This document shows, piece after piece, positions 1-14,792 of a DNA stretch of 64,000 bases; positions within the stretch are counted from its first letter, which is position 1, and each line of letters begins with the position of its first letter. Below the pieces are notes generated by a model. It did not search any database, was not told where the DNA came from, and worked only from the letters and a program-made list of their open reading frames with translations. The position numbers and the translations under genes are program-made. Source of the stretch: Pseudomonas sp. Q2-TVG4-2 (GTDB lineage Bacteria > Pseudomonadota > Gammaproteobacteria > Pseudomonadales > Pseudomonadaceae); the NCBI RefSeq assembly GCF_013620795.1, contig NZ_LGLW01000002.1:1-64000 (forward strand), given 5' to 3'.

Positions 1-157
1 GCAGCGTGATCTTGTCGCTCAGGCTGGTGATGTCTTCCAGCAGGTTGAGCATTTCCTGGGATTTGGCGCCGTCACCGAGGGACGCAATGATCTCGAACGG
101 CTGGGTGACCTTCTCGAGATAGGCTTTCAGTTGCGTTTTTAGATTGCTATCAAGCAT
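1..157 (-). CDS. ahpF: Alkyl hydroperoxide reductase subunit F, N-terminal fragment (runs off the window)
   Basis: Only the first 52 codons are present. They read [20 protein letters not shown] and continue with a segment matching the N-terminal thioredoxin-fold domain of AhpF as I recall it from E. coli. AhpF is the flavoprotein that passes electrons from NADH to the peroxidase AhpC. The ATG at 157 follows an AGGGGAAA ribosome-binding site. The gene lies downstream of gyrB on the same strand, behind the gyrB terminator and a parS site. The FAD and NADH domains lie outside the window, so integrity cannot be judged. Confidence 0.85.
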   Translation of the reverse strand, partial: MLDSNLKTQLKAYLEKVTQPFEIIASLGDGAKSQEMLNLLEDITSLSDKITL

Positions 158-269
158 GGAATTTCCCCTAGCTGGAAGTTGAGAAGCTTTGAATGGGGAA
201 AGCATACGAGCCGAGAGGAAATTCTTAAAATTGATTAAAGCAAGCGGCACCATCGACTGAGGCTATCGG

Positions 270-285
270 TGTTCCACGTGGAACA
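270..285. promoter_or_regulatory. parS site (ParB-binding centromere), perfect palindrome
   Basis: TGTTCCACGTGGAACA is a perfect 16-bp palindrome identical to the Pseudomonas parS consensus as I know it. It lies between ahpF and the gyrB terminator, about 6.3 kb from oriC. ParB (14793-15665) is expected to bind and spread from here. Confidence 0.92.
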
Positions 286-288
286 AAA

Positions 289-311
289 AAACCCGGCTCA
301 CGCCGGGTTTT
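289..311 (-). terminator. Rho-independent terminator of the dnaA-dnaN-recF-gyrB transcript
   Basis: AAACCCGGC (289-297) pairs with GCCGGGTTT (302-310) around a TCAC loop. On the minus strand the stem runs into a T-tract formed by the A-run at 284-291. It sits 23 nt past the gyrB stop and directly abuts the parS site. Confidence 0.85.
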
Positions 312-333
312 GGTAGCACGCTTATCGCACTAA

Positions 334-3854
<3,521 letters not shown>

Positions 3855-3869
3855 TCAGTTGGAAGCGGA

Positions 3870-4973
3870 TTACAGGCGCATCGGCATTACGACGTAGGCC
3901 GAGTCATCGTTATCGAATTCCTGAACCAGCGCGCTGCTGTTCGCATCGGAAAGTATCAATCGAACCTGATCTGTGGTCATGACACCCAACACATCGAGCA
4001 AGTAGCTGACGTTGAAGCCTATCTCCAACGATCCGCCTGAATAGTCGACAGCGACTTCCTCTTCCGCCTCTTCCTGCTCGGGGTTGTTCGCCTGTATTTT
4101 TAACAGCCCGCTTTCTAACTGCAGACGGATTCCGCGGTACTTCTCGTTAGAGAGGATCGCCGTACGGCTGAATGCTTCTCGGAGGGTCTGGCGTTCGCCA
4201 ACCACCAGCTTGTCGCCGCCACGAGGCAAGACTCGCTCGTAGTCGGGAAACTTTCCGTCCACTAGCTTGGAGGTAAAAGTAAACTCGCCGGTCGTCGCGC
4301 GGATGTGGTGCTGACCCAGCACGATACTGACTTCGCCGTCCTGATCGGTCAGCAGACGCGCCAGTTCGAGAATGCCCTTGCGTGGAACGATGACCTGGTG
4401 GCGATCCGGTTGTTCGATGCCGGCTTGCATGGAACACATCGCGAGACGATGACCATCGGTCGCGACCGCACGCAGCATGCCGCTAGAGACCTCGATCAGC
4501 ATTCCGTTCAGGTAATAGCGAACATCCTGCTGAGCCATGGCAAAGCTGCTGCGTTCGATAAGACGGCGCATCTTGCCCTGGTTAACGCTGAAGTTCAGCG
4601 AGCCTGGACCCTCCTCTACCGTAGGAAAATCATTGGCCGGCAGAGTAGAAAGGGAAAAGCGGCTACGCCCTGATTTGATCACGACCTTCTGGTCATCCAG
4701 ACGAATGTCGATCAGCGCGTCAGGCTGCAAGCTTTTGCAAATATCCATCAACTTACGCGCCGGTACCGTGATCTCGCCCGGCTCGGATGCATCTTCCAGA
4801 GCCACGCGGCCAACCAGTTCCACCTCAAGATCCGTACCGGTGAGCGATAACTGATGATCCTGAACCACCAGTAACACGTTGGACAACACCGGCAACGTCT
4901 GGCGCCTTTCGACGACGCCAGCCACCAACTGCAGGGGTTTCAACAGGGCTTCGCGCTGAATAGTGAAATGCAT
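3870..4973 (-). CDS. dnaN: DNA polymerase III beta sliding clamp
   Basis: This is the ring-shaped processivity clamp that holds polymerase III on DNA. The 367-aa protein has the standard family length and three clamp domains. The N-terminus (MHFTIQREALLKPLQLV) and the C-terminal hydrophobic tail (YVVMPMRL), part of the clamp-loader and polymerase contact surface, are intact. It sits 36 nt downstream of dnaA and 15 nt upstream of recF, in the conserved dnaA-dnaN-recF-gyrB order. Confidence 0.98.
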   Translation of the reverse strand: MHFTIQREALLKPLQLVAGVVERRQTLPVLSNVLLVVQDHQLSLTGTDLEVELVGRVALEDASEPGEITVPARKLMDICKSLQPDALIDIRLDDQKVVIKSGRSRFSLSTLPANDFPTVEEGPGSLNFSVNQGKMRRLIERSSFAMAQQDVRYYLNGMLIEVSSGMLRAVATDGHRLAMCSMQAGIEQPDRHQVIVPRKGILELARLLTDQDGEVSIVLGQHHIRATTGEFTFTSKLVDGKFPDYERVLPRGGDKLVVGERQTLREAFSRTAILSNEKYRGIRLQLESGLLKIQANNPEQEEAEEEVAVDYSGGSLEIGFNVSYLLDVLGVMTTDQVRLILSDANSSALVQEFDNDDSAYVVMPMRL

Positions 4974-5009
4974 GGTCTGGTCCCTTGCCTATTAATTGGC
5001 CGCAGTCTG

Positions 5010-6461
5010 TCAGGTTGTCAAAGTACGCAGCAGGTTTTTGTAATCTTCGCGAATATCAGCATCCAATTCACGAAGTTCCGCAATCTTACGACAGGCATGT
5101 AGCACCGTCGTGTGATCACGCCCACCAAACGCATCGCCGATTTCGGGCAGGCTGTGGTTGGTGAGTTCTTTGGACAAAGCCATCGCGACCTGACGCGGCC
5201 GAGCTACCGAGCGCGAACGTCGTTTCGACAGCAGGTCGGATATCTTGATTTTGTAGTATTCCGCGACGGTGCGCTGAATATTATCGACGCTTACCAGCTT
5301 GTCCTGCAGGGCAAGCAAGTCTTTCAGCGATTCGCGAATGAGCTCGATGGTGATATCGCGCCCCATGAAGTGGGCATGAGCGATCACCCGCTTCAGCGCA
5401 CCTTCCAGCTCACGAACATTCGAGCGGATCCGCTGCGCAATAAAGAACGCCGCATCATGAGGCAGATCCACGTTGGCCTGATCCGCCTTTTTCATCAAGA
5501 TCGCCACTCGGGTCTCTAGCTCCGGCGGCTCGACGGCAACGGTCAGGCCCCAACCGAAGCGAGACTTCAGCCTTTCCTCAAGCCCGTCGATCTCCTTCGG
5601 ATAACGGTCACTAGTAAGAATCACCTGTTGTCCGCCTTCAAGCAAGGCGTTGAAGGTGTGGAAAAATTCTTCCTGGGATCGCTCTTTTTTGGCGAAGAAC
5701 TGGATGTCGTCAATCAGCAGCGCGTCTACGGACCGATAGAAGCGCTTGAATTCGTTAATGGCGTTGAGCTGCAGCGCCTTGACCATGTCGGCGACGAAGC
5801 GCTCGGAATGAAGGTAAACCACCTTGGCGTTGGGGTTCTTCTTCAGCAAATGATTGCCAACCGCATGCATCAGGTGCGTTTTGCCGAGGCCAACACCGCC
5901 ATAGAGAAATAGAGGGTTGTAGCCATGCTTCGGATTGTCGGCAACCTGCCATGCCGCAGCGCGAGCCAGCTGGTTGGACTTACCTTCGACGAAGTTCTCG
6001 AAGGTAAAAGTCCGATTGAGATAACTGGTGTGTTTGAGTCCGCCTTCAACTTGAACGTTGCGTTCCGTCCTCGCAGGCGCCGGTGCAACGGCAGATTCAA
6101 TTGCCGCCGTAACCGAAGGCTCCGATAACGAAGCCTGTGGTGGCGCGGACGCGGCAGGCGAGCCCGCCTGCTGTTGGGTGCGTGCGATCGATGCGGACGG
6201 AAGCGCCGCAGCGCTCCGCTTACTGCCTATCAATAAGGACAAAGAAGGAGTCAAGCCGGTGGCGCGCTCGGATAGCAGCTCGAGCAATCGAGACAGATAT
6301 TTTTCGTTGACCCAATCGAGAACGAACCGGTTGGGCGCATAGACGCGCAGCTCATCCCCTTCGGCTTCGACCTGGAGCGGACGGATCCATGTGTTGAATT
6401 GCTGGGCCGGCAGCTCATCTCTCAAGAGGTCAATGCATTGCTGCCAAAGTTCCACCGACAC
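5010..6461 (-). CDS. dnaA: Chromosomal replication initiator protein DnaA
   Basis: DnaA is an AAA+ ATPase that binds DnaA boxes and unwinds oriC. The 483-aa protein has domain I ([13 protein letters not shown]), a variable Ala/Ser/Pro-rich linker at about residues 85-140, an AAA+ core with Walker [10 protein letters not shown] near 190 and Walker [10 protein letters not shown] near 250, and the C-terminal HTH with the signature [15 protein letters not shown]. The GTG start at 6461 has a well-placed AGGAG. The gene reads away from oriC, and its promoter must lie in 6462-6700, where DnaA boxes allow autoregulation. Confidence 0.98.
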   Translation of the reverse strand: MSVELWQQCIDLLRDELPAQQFNTWIRPLQVEAEGDELRVYAPNRFVLDWVNEKYLSRLLELLSERATGLTPSLSLLIGSKRSAAALPSASIARTQQQAGSPAASAPPQASLSEPSVTAAIESAVAPAPARTERNVQVEGGLKHTSYLNRTFTFENFVEGKSNQLARAAAWQVADNPKHGYNPLFLYGGVGLGKTHLMHAVGNHLLKKNPNAKVVYLHSERFVADMVKALQLNAINEFKRFYRSVDALLIDDIQFFAKKERSQEEFFHTFNALLEGGQQVILTSDRYPKEIDGLEERLKSRFGWGLTVAVEPPELETRVAILMKKADQANVDLPHDAAFFIAQRIRSNVRELEGALKRVIAHAHFMGRDITIELIRESLKDLLALQDKLVSVDNIQRTVAEYYKIKISDLLSKRRSRSVARPRQVAMALSKELTNHSLPEIGDAFGGRDHTTVLHACRKIAELRELDADIREDYKNLLRTLTT

Positions 6462-6961
6462 GGAATCTCCTAGACGCTGTCGAGCTCATAAACGGCAGCC
6501 ATTGTAGCCCCCGACCGAGCGGTTATCCACAGTTCGAAACGATATGGCGAGAAGAATCTGGCCACAACAGCAGTGTGCTATCGCATAAGCCTTGTTGATA
6601 ACCCTGCCGGAAGCCTTAGGAAAAGTCTGTGCACAGCATGCTCATAAGCTTGCCTGTTGATAACATCGAAATTAATCCACAGGCAATCCAAGGGATGCCC
6701 ACCGTGAGCACACCGCTTGCGCAGAGCCTTCGCGAACGCGTTAAGGACCACGGCGCCGCCGTTACAGGCATCTATCCACAGATTCCTCGCTACCCATTAA
6801 TAAGCTCTGCATTAAAAAGAGCTTTAACTTCTCTTCTTCTTACTATTTTCTCTTCTCATCTTGCTGGCTGGAAATTGACCTAACAGCGCGGCTTCTCTAC
6901 AATCGCCGGTCTCTTAAAAGGGGGCCATTCCGGCCCGCAACGGATCACCAGGTAACGCATC
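6462..6961. other. Chromosomal replication origin oriC (dnaA-rpmH intergenic region)
   Basis: This 500-bp non-coding gap separates the left-pointing dnaA operon from the right-pointing rpmH operon. It holds one perfect DnaA box, TTATCCACA (6523-6531, plus), and two TTATCAACA boxes on the minus strand (6593-6601, 6655-6663). Two one-mismatch boxes lie on the plus strand, TAATCCACA (6673-6681) and CTATCCACA (6772-6780). An AT-rich, pyrimidine-rich stretch at about 6796-6866 is the likely duplex-unwinding element. Location and content match the known Pseudomonas oriC. The dnaA and rpmH promoters share the region. Confidence 0.9.
6875..6903 (+). promoter_or_regulatory. Sigma-70-type promoter of the rpmH-rnpA-yidD-yidC operon
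   Basis: TTGACC (6875-6880) and TACAAT (6898-6903) are separated by 17 bp, a near-consensus promoter 58 bp before the rpmH start. It abuts the AT-rich end of oriC, so transcription from it would lead away from the unwinding region. Confidence 0.8.
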
Positions 6962-7096
6962 ATGAAACGCACTTTCCAACCCAGCACACTCAAGCGCGCT
7001 CGCACCCACGGTTTCCGTGCTCGCATGGCCACCAAGAACGGCCGCGCCGTCCTGTCGCGTCGTCGCGCCAAAGGTCGTAAGCGCCTGGCAGTCTGA
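6962..7096 (+). CDS. rpmH: 50S ribosomal protein L34
   Basis: The 44-aa, highly basic protein [20 protein letters not shown]... ends in [12 protein letters not shown], matching L34 in length and sequence. It is a small structural protein of the large ribosomal subunit. It is the first gene to the right of oriC and lies 17 nt before rnpA, the near-universal bacterial pairing. Confidence 0.97.
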   Translation: MKRTFQPSTLKRARTHGFRARMATKNGRAVLSRRRAKGRKRLAV

Positions 7097-7113
7097 ACAC
7101 GTCGGAAAAGGTA

Positions 7114-7509
7114 GTGAGTCGAGACTTCGCTCGGGAAAAGCGATTGCTGACCCCGCGCCAGTTCAAAGCAGTCTTCGACTCCCCTTCCGGCAAGTTACCG
7201 GGCAGGAATGTCCTGCTCCTGGTACGCGAAAACGGACTGCCGCATCCCCGTATCGGGCTGGTGATCGGCAAAAAGAGCGTCAAGCTCGCGGTGGAGCGCA
7301 ACCGCATCAAGCGGCAACTGCGTGAAACCTTTCGTCTCCACCAGATGGAACTGACGGGGTGGGACATCGTGGTTATCGCGCGCAAGGGATTGGCTGATCT
7401 GGATAATCCCGAATTGGCACGGCAATTCGCCAAACTCTGGAGGCGGTTGTCTCGCACCCCCTCCCAGACCGCCAATCATCCGGAACAGGGCAAGCCCGCC
7501 CATGCGTAA
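7114..7509 (+). CDS. rnpA: Ribonuclease P protein component
   Basis: This is the small basic protein that assists the RNase P RNA in maturing tRNA 5' ends. The 131-aa protein contains the family signature: the phenylalanine-rich start [12 protein letters not shown], then [26 protein letters not shown] around residues 46-72, the RNA-binding RNR motif. It uses a GTG start at 7114. Its 3' end overlaps yidD by 8 nt. Confidence 0.96.
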   Translation: MSRDFAREKRLLTPRQFKAVFDSPSGKLPGRNVLLLVRENGLPHPRIGLVIGKKSVKLAVERNRIKRQLRETFRLHQMELTGWDIVVIARKGLADLDNPELARQFAKLWRRLSRTPSQTANHPEQGKPAHA

Positions 7510-7747
7510 ACTGGCTTTGATCCCGATTCGGATCTACCGGTATGCCATCAGTCCCATGATGGCGAGCCATTGTCGTTTCTACCCAAGTTGCTCCTGCTAC
7601 GCACAAGAGGCCATTGAAACTCATGGTCTGCTGCGCGGTGGCTGGCTGAGCCTGCGCAGGCTTGGCCGTTGCCATCCATGGAATCCGGGCGGCTATGATC
7701 CCGTGCCTTCCAACCACACCTCCAATTCATCTTCGATGACCGAGTAA
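7502..7747 (+). CDS. yidD: Membrane protein insertion efficiency factor YidD
   Basis: This 81-aa protein of the YidD family helps YidC-dependent insertion of inner-membrane proteins. It has an amphipathic N-terminus ([16 protein letters not shown]) and the hallmark cysteine block [15 protein letters not shown] at about residues 24-38, followed by GCHPWNPGG-like RCHPWNPGG. It overlaps rnpA by 8 nt and is separated from yidC by 2 nt, so translation is probably coupled. Confidence 0.95.
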   Translation: MRKLALIPIRIYRYAISPMMASHCRFYPSCSCYAQEAIETHGLLRGGWLSLRRLGRCHPWNPGGYDPVPSNHTSNSSSMTE

Positions 7748-7749
7748 CC

Positions 7750-9426
7750 ATGGATATCAAACGCTCGATTCTGCTTGTCGCACTGGCAGTCGTTGCCTAC
7801 CTGATGGTTCTTCAGTGGAATCAGGACTATGGCCAAGCTGCCTTGCCTGCCGAGACAAGTCAGGAACAACCTTCGACCGCTCAACTCCCTGACACCCCGC
7901 CAGCTGCCAGCGCAGAAGGTACGCAGGGTGATATTCCCGCCGTCGGAGGCGAGCAGTCTGCCAGCGCGCTTCCGGAAACCCAGGCCAGCTCGCAACTAAT
8001 TCGCGTCCGCACCGACGTTCTGGACGTCGCGATCGATCCTCGTGGCGGCGATATCATCGATCTCCGCTTGCCAGAGTTTCCTCGTCGCCAGGATCGGCCG
8101 GACGTCCCGTTCCAGCTGTTCGAGCGAAGCGGTGACCGGACCTATGAGGCCCAAAGCGGCCTGATCGGTGACGGTCCAGACAAGGCCACTGGCCGGCCGT
8201 TGTACAGCAGCGAACAACAGCAGTATCAACTGGCAGAAGGTCAAGATCAGCTGGTCGTTGATCTGAAGTACAACGAAGGCGGCGTCAACTACACCAAGCG
8301 TTTCACCTTCGACCGTGGCGATTACGATCTGGGCGTCAGCTATCTGATTGACAACCAGAGCCAGGAGCCCTGGACGGGTTATATGTTCGGTCAGCTCAAG
8401 CGTGACGACAGCGGCGACCCGTCATCCAGCACAGCAACCGGAACCGCGACCTATCTGGGCGCAGCCCTCTGGACCAAGGACGAGCCTTATACCAAGGTGT
8501 CCATGGGCGACATGGATGACAAGAACCTGAAAAAAACTGTCGAAGGCGGATGGATCGCCTGGTTGCAGCACTACTTTGTGACGGCGTGGATTCCGGCACC
8601 TGATCAAACCAATCAAGTGCAGACCCGCAAGGACAGCCAAGGCAACTACATCATTGGCTTCACCGGCCCGGCGGTTACAGTCGCCCCGGGAAGCCAGGGT
8701 GAAACAGCCGCTACGCTGTATGCCGGGCCCAAGAGCCAAGACAAGCTCGAGGAACTCTCGCCAGGCCTGCGCCTGACCGTCGATTACGGCATTCTCTGGT
8801 TCATCGCCCAGCCGATATTCTGGCTGCTGGAAAATATTCATGCGCTGCTAGGCAACTGGGGCTGGTCGATTATCGTACTGACGATCGTCATCAAGCTGGC
8901 CTTCTTCCCGCTCTCGGCTGCCAGCTACAAGTCGATGGCACGCATGCGTGCGGTATCGCCGAAGATGCAGGCGCTCAAGGAGCAATTTGGCGACGATCGC
9001 CAGAAGATGTCCCAGGCGATGATGGAGCTGTACAAGAAGGAGAAGATCAATCCTTTGGGCGGTTGCCTGCCGATTCTGGTGCAGATGCCCGTGTTCCTCG
9101 CGCTTTACTGGGTACTGCTGGAAAGCGTCGAGATGCGCCAGGCCCCCTGGATGTTCTGGATCACTGATCTGTCAATCAAGGATCCGTTCTTCATCCTGCC
9201 TATCATCATGGGCGTGACCATGTTTATTCAGCAGCAGCTGAACCCCACGCCGCCGGATCCGATGCAAGCCAAGGTGATGAAGCTCCTGCCGGTCATCTTC
9301 ACCTTCTTCTTCCTCTGGTTCCCGGCTGGTCTGGTGCTGTACTGGGTAGTCAACAACGTCTTGTCGATCGGACAGCAGTGGTACATTACCCGCAAGATCG
9401 AGAGGCAGACCGCGGCCGCAGCCTGA
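7750..9426 (+). CDS. yidC: Membrane protein insertase YidC
   Basis: YidC inserts and folds inner-membrane proteins, alone or with SecYEG. One classic client, ATP synthase subunit c, is encoded further along at 17155. The 558-aa protein has an N-terminal transmembrane anchor (residues about 6-22), a large periplasmic P1 domain (to about 350) and the conserved Oxa1 core of five membrane spans (WGWSIIVLTIVIKLAFFPLS and onward). The C-terminal KIERQ tail is intact. A terminator follows 16 nt after the stop codon. Confidence 0.98.
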   Translation: MDIKRSILLVALAVVAYLMVLQWNQDYGQAALPAETSQEQPSTAQLPDTPPAASAEGTQGDIPAVGGEQSASALPETQASSQLIRVRTDVLDVAIDPRGGDIIDLRLPEFPRRQDRPDVPFQLFERSGDRTYEAQSGLIGDGPDKATGRPLYSSEQQQYQLAEGQDQLVVDLKYNEGGVNYTKRFTFDRGDYDLGVSYLIDNQSQEPWTGYMFGQLKRDDSGDPSSSTATGTATYLGAALWTKDEPYTKVSMGDMDDKNLKKTVEGGWIAWLQHYFVTAWIPAPDQTNQVQTRKDSQGNYIIGFTGPAVTVAPGSQGETAATLYAGPKSQDKLEELSPGLRLTVDYGILWFIAQPIFWLLENIHALLGNWGWSIIVLTIVIKLAFFPLSAASYKSMARMRAVSPKMQALKEQFGDDRQKMSQAMMELYKKEKINPLGGCLPILVQMPVFLALYWVLLESVEMRQAPWMFWITDLSIKDPFFILPIIMGVTMFIQQQLNPTPPDPMQAKVMKLLPVIFTFFFLWFPAGLVLYWVVNNVLSIGQQWYITRKIERQTAAAA

Positions 9427-9442
9427 TCTGCTGAGTCAACAG

Positions 9443-9469
9443 AACGCCCCTTGATTGGGGCGTTTTGCT
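9443..9469 (+). terminator. Rho-independent terminator after yidC
   Basis: AACGCCCC (9443-9450) pairs with GGGGCGTT (9457-9464) around TTGATT, followed by a T-rich tail. It separates the rpmH-yidC transcript from mnmE. Confidence 0.9.
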
Positions 9470-9495
9470 TTTCTGACCCTCCTAGGAGAGTACGC

Positions 9496-10863
9496 ATGAG
9501 CCAAGATCGCGAAACCATTGCTGCAATCGCCACCGCGCCGGGGAGAGGTGGTATCGGCGTCGTGCGAGTTTCCGGGGCGCGGGCAAAGGCGGTGGCCATC
9601 ACGCTTAGCGGGCGCGAACCCATCGCCCGACACGCACATTACGGTCCGTTCCACTCCGATGACGGTGAGGTCATTGATGAGGGGATCATGCTGTTCTTCC
9701 CAGGCCCGAATTCCTTCACTGGCGAAGACGTGCTGGAACTCCAAGGCCATGGCGGCCCTGTGGTAATGGATATGTTGCTGCGCCGATGCGTTGAACTCGG
9801 GGTACGGCTGGCTAGGCCGGGCGAGTTCAGCGAGCGGGCCTTCCTTAACGATAAGCTGGACCTCGCACAGGCCGAGGCGATCGCCGATCTGATCGAAGCC
9901 AGCTCAGCCCAGGCGGCGCGTAACGCCGTGCGCTCGCTGCAAGGCGAATTTTCCCATCGAGTGCATGAGTTGACGGAGAAGCTGATCCAGCTGCGCATCT
10001 ACGTTGAGGCAGCGATCGACTTCCCTGAAGAGGAAATCGATTTTCTGGCCGACGGCCGCGTGCTGGCTTTGCTGCAGGCCGTCAGGCAGGAGTTGAGCGA
10101 GGTGATTCGCGAGGCCGGTCAAGGCGCTCTGTTGCGTGAGGGCATGAACGTGGTGATCGCTGGCCGCCCCAACGCTGGGAAATCCAGCCTGCTCAACGCG
10201 CTGGCCGGCCGTGAAGCCGCGATTGTCACAGACGTCGCCGGCACCACCCGCGACGTGCTGCGAGAACACATTCATATCGACGGCATGCCCTTGCACATCA
10301 TCGATACCGCAGGGCTGCGGGACACCGATGATCAGGTGGAACGAATTGGGGTGGAGCGCGCGATCAAAGCGATTGAGGATGCTGACCGGATATTGCTGGT
10401 GATAGACGCCAGTGCATCGCCTGCACATCCAGACAACTCCGATTGGCCCGACTTCCTCGCGGTCCGGCCAGATCGCGCCAAGACGACCCTCATCCGCAAC
10501 AAGGCCGATTTGACAGGGGAGAGCGCCGCTCTCTCAGTCGATCCAGACGGCTACAGCACTTTGAGCCTTTCGGCCCGATCGGGTGATGGGCTGGAAATGC
10601 TCCGTGAGCACCTGAAGAGCTGCATGGGCTATGACCAGACCGCAGAGAGCGGCTTCAGCGCCCGCCGTAGGCACCTGGACGCGCTGCGGCAAACAGCCGA
10701 CCACCTGAACCATGGCCATGCGCAACTCACCCTAGCGGGGGCGGGAGAGCTATTGGCTGAAGACTTACGCCAGGCCCAGCAGGCACTTGGCGAGATTACC
10801 GGTGCCTTCAGCTCGGATGATCTGTTGGGGCGCATCTTTTCGAGCTTCTGCATCGGCAAATAG
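9496..10863 (+). CDS. mnmE: tRNA uridine-5-carboxymethylaminomethyl modification GTPase MnmE
   Basis: MnmE acts with MnmG to install cmnm5 at wobble uridine 34 of certain tRNAs. The ATG at 9496 gives 455 aa, the usual Pseudomonas length, and follows a TAGGAGAG ribosome-binding site. An upstream in-frame TTG at 9451 lies inside the yidC terminator and is not credible. Seen are the N-terminal THF-binding domain ([16 protein letters not shown]), the G domain (GRPNAGKSS near residue 224, DTAG near 270, NKAD near 335) and the catalytic C-terminal CIGK. Confidence 0.97.
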   Translation: MSQDRETIAAIATAPGRGGIGVVRVSGARAKAVAITLSGREPIARHAHYGPFHSDDGEVIDEGIMLFFPGPNSFTGEDVLELQGHGGPVVMDMLLRRCVELGVRLARPGEFSERAFLNDKLDLAQAEAIADLIEASSAQAARNAVRSLQGEFSHRVHELTEKLIQLRIYVEAAIDFPEEEIDFLADGRVLALLQAVRQELSEVIREAGQGALLREGMNVVIAGRPNAGKSSLLNALAGREAAIVTDVAGTTRDVLREHIHIDGMPLHIIDTAGLRDTDDQVERIGVERAIKAIEDADRILLVIDASASPAHPDNSDWPDFLAVRPDRAKTTLIRNKADLTGESAALSVDPDGYSTLSLSARSGDGLEMLREHLKSCMGYDQTAESGFSARRRHLDALRQTADHLNHGHAQLTLAGAGELLAEDLRQAQQALGEITGAFSSDDLLGRIFSSFCIGK

Positions 10864-11434
10864 CTCGAAACTGATGGCGCGCTATCGCTCGCTTTGGCGT
10901 CTCCTCCTCGGGACACGCTCTCTTTGCTCACGATCTGCAGAGGCGCCATGCGTAGGCATGCCTCTCTCGTTGAATCCTCGTGGCCACGCATTTTCCCTCT
11001 ATCTCCTATCGGTGGCCTCGCTTCTTTTTGCCTAGCGGGCAGCTTGTGAGCCCTGTGGAAAACTAACCTTGAGCCCAGTCCATAACCCTTGGGATAACCG
11101 GTCGTATAAAACAGCTGTGCATAACTAAGCGTTTAGTGCACAGGCTGCGAACCGGTACTGCACCGGCACAGCCCAGGTTCAGCACAAGGTTCCCATGCGC
11201 TGCATGCTCCTAGAGCCGGAGCCTGCAACGAGTTATCCACAGATTTTCGCTGCATATTTATAAACATAAAAATAAGCTTTAAATAATATCTCTATCTTTT
11301 TATATATTGCTTTGAGTTCAGTCGAACTCTTCCGGAGCTGGTCATTTTTTGTTCAAGGGCCTTCTTTCACGGGCCTCGAGCCCCTATACTTGCGCGTTTC
11401 CCCAGAACTCATCTGAACAGGCACGAGGTGCGTG
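10864..11434. other. Non-coding region with DnaA boxes and an AT-rich block; candidate second origin-like locus
   Basis: No convincing gene lies in these 571 bp. Sites seen are a perfect DnaA box TTATCCACA (11233-11241, plus), TTATGCACA on the minus strand (11116-11124, fits TTATNCACA) and TTTTCCACA on the minus strand (11054-11062, one mismatch). A strongly AT-rich stretch follows at about 11252-11312. The combination resembles the oriC at 6462-6961. My recollection is that Pseudomonas chromosomes were reported to carry a second autonomously replicating segment near this position, but I cannot verify that here. The mnmG promoter lies at the right end. Confidence 0.6.
11362..11390 (+). promoter_or_regulatory. 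Probable promoter of mnmG-rsmG-parAB
   Basis: A good -10 hexamer TATACT (11385-11390) lies 45 bp before the mnmG start. The -35 at the right spacing (TTCTTT, 11362-11367) is poor, so the call rests mainly on the -10. Confidence 0.45.
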
Positions 11435-13326
<1,892 letters not shown>

Positions 13327-13327
<1 letters not shown>

Positions 13328-13974
13328 TGGAAGCCGAACACACGCGCTACGTCGAAGAGCTCACGCAGGGGGCGACACTACTGGGTGTCGAGCTGAGCGA
13401 AGCGCAGCAAGCTCAACTGCTCGCCTATCTGGCGCTGCTGCACAAGTGGAACAAGGCTTATAACCTGACCGCGGTTCGTGATCCGGCGGAGATGGTTTCG
13501 CGGCATCTGCTCGACAGCCTCAGCGTCGCACCGCACGTACAACAAGGCGGTGCGCGCTGGCTCGATGTTGGCAGCGGTGGTGGGATGCCCGGCATACCCC
13601 TGGCCATCCTGTTTCCCGAGCGAAGCTTCACCCTGCTCGACTCGAACGGCAAGAAGACCCGCTTTCTTACACAGGTCAAGCTCGAGCTGAAACTCACTAA
13701 CGTCGAAGTTGTCCACAGCCGGGTCGAGCAGTTCAGGCCGCAGCAGCCTTTTACCGGAATCACTTCGCGGGCGTTCAGTTCGCTGGATGATTTTGCCAGC
13801 TGGACGCGCCATCTGGGCGATCTGGGTACCCGTTGGCTCGCCATGAAAGGCGTACAGCCGGATGACGAGTTGCAGGCGTTGCCGGCGGACTTCCAGCTGG
13901 AGCGCTGCCTGGTTCTCAAGGTTCCCGGTTGCCAAGGGCAACGCCATCTGCTGATACTGCGCCGCACTTCATGA
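13327..13974 (+). CDS. rsmG: 16S rRNA (guanine-527-N7)-methyltransferase RsmG (GidB)
   Basis: This SAM-dependent enzyme methylates G527 in 16S rRNA; loss is associated with low-level streptomycin resistance in several bacteria. The ATG at 13327 gives 215 aa. The SAM-binding motif [16 protein letters not shown] is near residues 78-93, and the family segment [16 protein letters not shown] is near 38-53. It is coupled to mnmG by a one-base overlap and lies 19 nt before parA. Confidence 0.96.
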
Positions 13975-13993
13975 CTCCGGACAGACACTGACC

Positions 13994-14782
13994 ATGGCTA
14001 AAGTATTTGCCATCGCCAACCAAAAGGGCGGTGTCGCCAAGACCACCACCTGCATCAACCTGGCCGCCTCGCTTGTCGCGACGCGACGCCGGGTGCTTCT
14101 CATCGACCTTGATCCCCAGGGCAACGCTACAACCGGTAGCGGTGTGGATAAGTTGAGCCTGGAATATTCGATCTATGACGTGCTGATCGGCGAATGCAGC
14201 TTGGTCGACGCGATGCAGTTTTCCGAGCATGGCGGCTACCAGTTATTGCCGGCCAACCGTGACCTGACGGCCGCCGAAGTTGCCCTGCTCAAATTACCGA
14301 CCAAGGAGCATCGCCTGCGTGAGGCGCTCGCCCCGGTACGCGAGAATTACGACTACATCCTCATCGATTGCCCGCCCTCGCTGTCGATGCTGACGATCAA
14401 CGCGTTAACGGCTGCCGACGGTGTGATCATCCCGATGCAGTGTGAGTATTACGCCCTCGAAGGGCTGACTGATCTGGTCAACTCGATTCAGCGTATCGGT
14501 CAGGCGCTGAACCCGTCACTGAAGATCGAGGGCCTGCTGCGCACTATGTACGATCCACGTAGCAGCCTTACCAACGACGTCACCGAACAGCTCAAGACGC
14601 ATTTCGGCGAAAAGCTCTACGACACGGTTATCCCGCGCAATGTGCGGCTTGCCGAAGCACCCAGTCATGGTATGCCGGTGTTGGTCTATGACAAGCAATC
14701 CAAGGGGGCCTTGGCCTATTTGGCGCTGGCGGGCGAATTGTCACGTCGTCAGCGCCGAGCCGCCCGCAGCGTAACCGCATAA
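13994..14782 (+). CDS. parA: Chromosome partitioning ATPase ParA (Soj)
   Basis: ParA is a deviant Walker-type ATPase that binds DNA non-specifically and moves ParB-parS complexes. The 262-aa protein shows the deviant Walker A KGGVAKTT at residues 11-18, DLDPQGNAT near 39 and a Walker B region YDYILIDCPPSLS near 118. It lies 10 nt before parB. Four parS sites are present in this window, so the whole ParABS system is represented. Confidence 0.97.
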   Translation: MAKVFAIANQKGGVAKTTTCINLAASLVATRRRVLLIDLDPQGNATTGSGVDKLSLEYSIYDVLIGECSLVDAMQFSEHGGYQLLPANRDLTAAEVALLKLPTKEHRLREALAPVRENYDYILIDCPPSLSMLTINALTAADGVIIPMQCEYYALEGLTDLVNSIQRIGQALNPSLKIEGLLRTMYDPRSSLTNDVTEQLKTHFGEKLYDTVIPRNVRLAEAPSHGMPVLVYDKQSKGALAYLALAGELSRRQRRAARSVTA

Positions 14783-14792
14783 GGAAATTTTC

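Noticed and set aside
6629-6883. 84-codon open frame inside oriC
   Set aside because: It covers DnaA boxes and the AT-rich stretch, has no coding-like composition, and the region is the known origin position.
9451-9495. Upstream start for mnmE at a TTG
   Set aside because: It lies inside the yidC terminator stem-loop; ATG 9496 has a good ribosome-binding site and gives the usual length.
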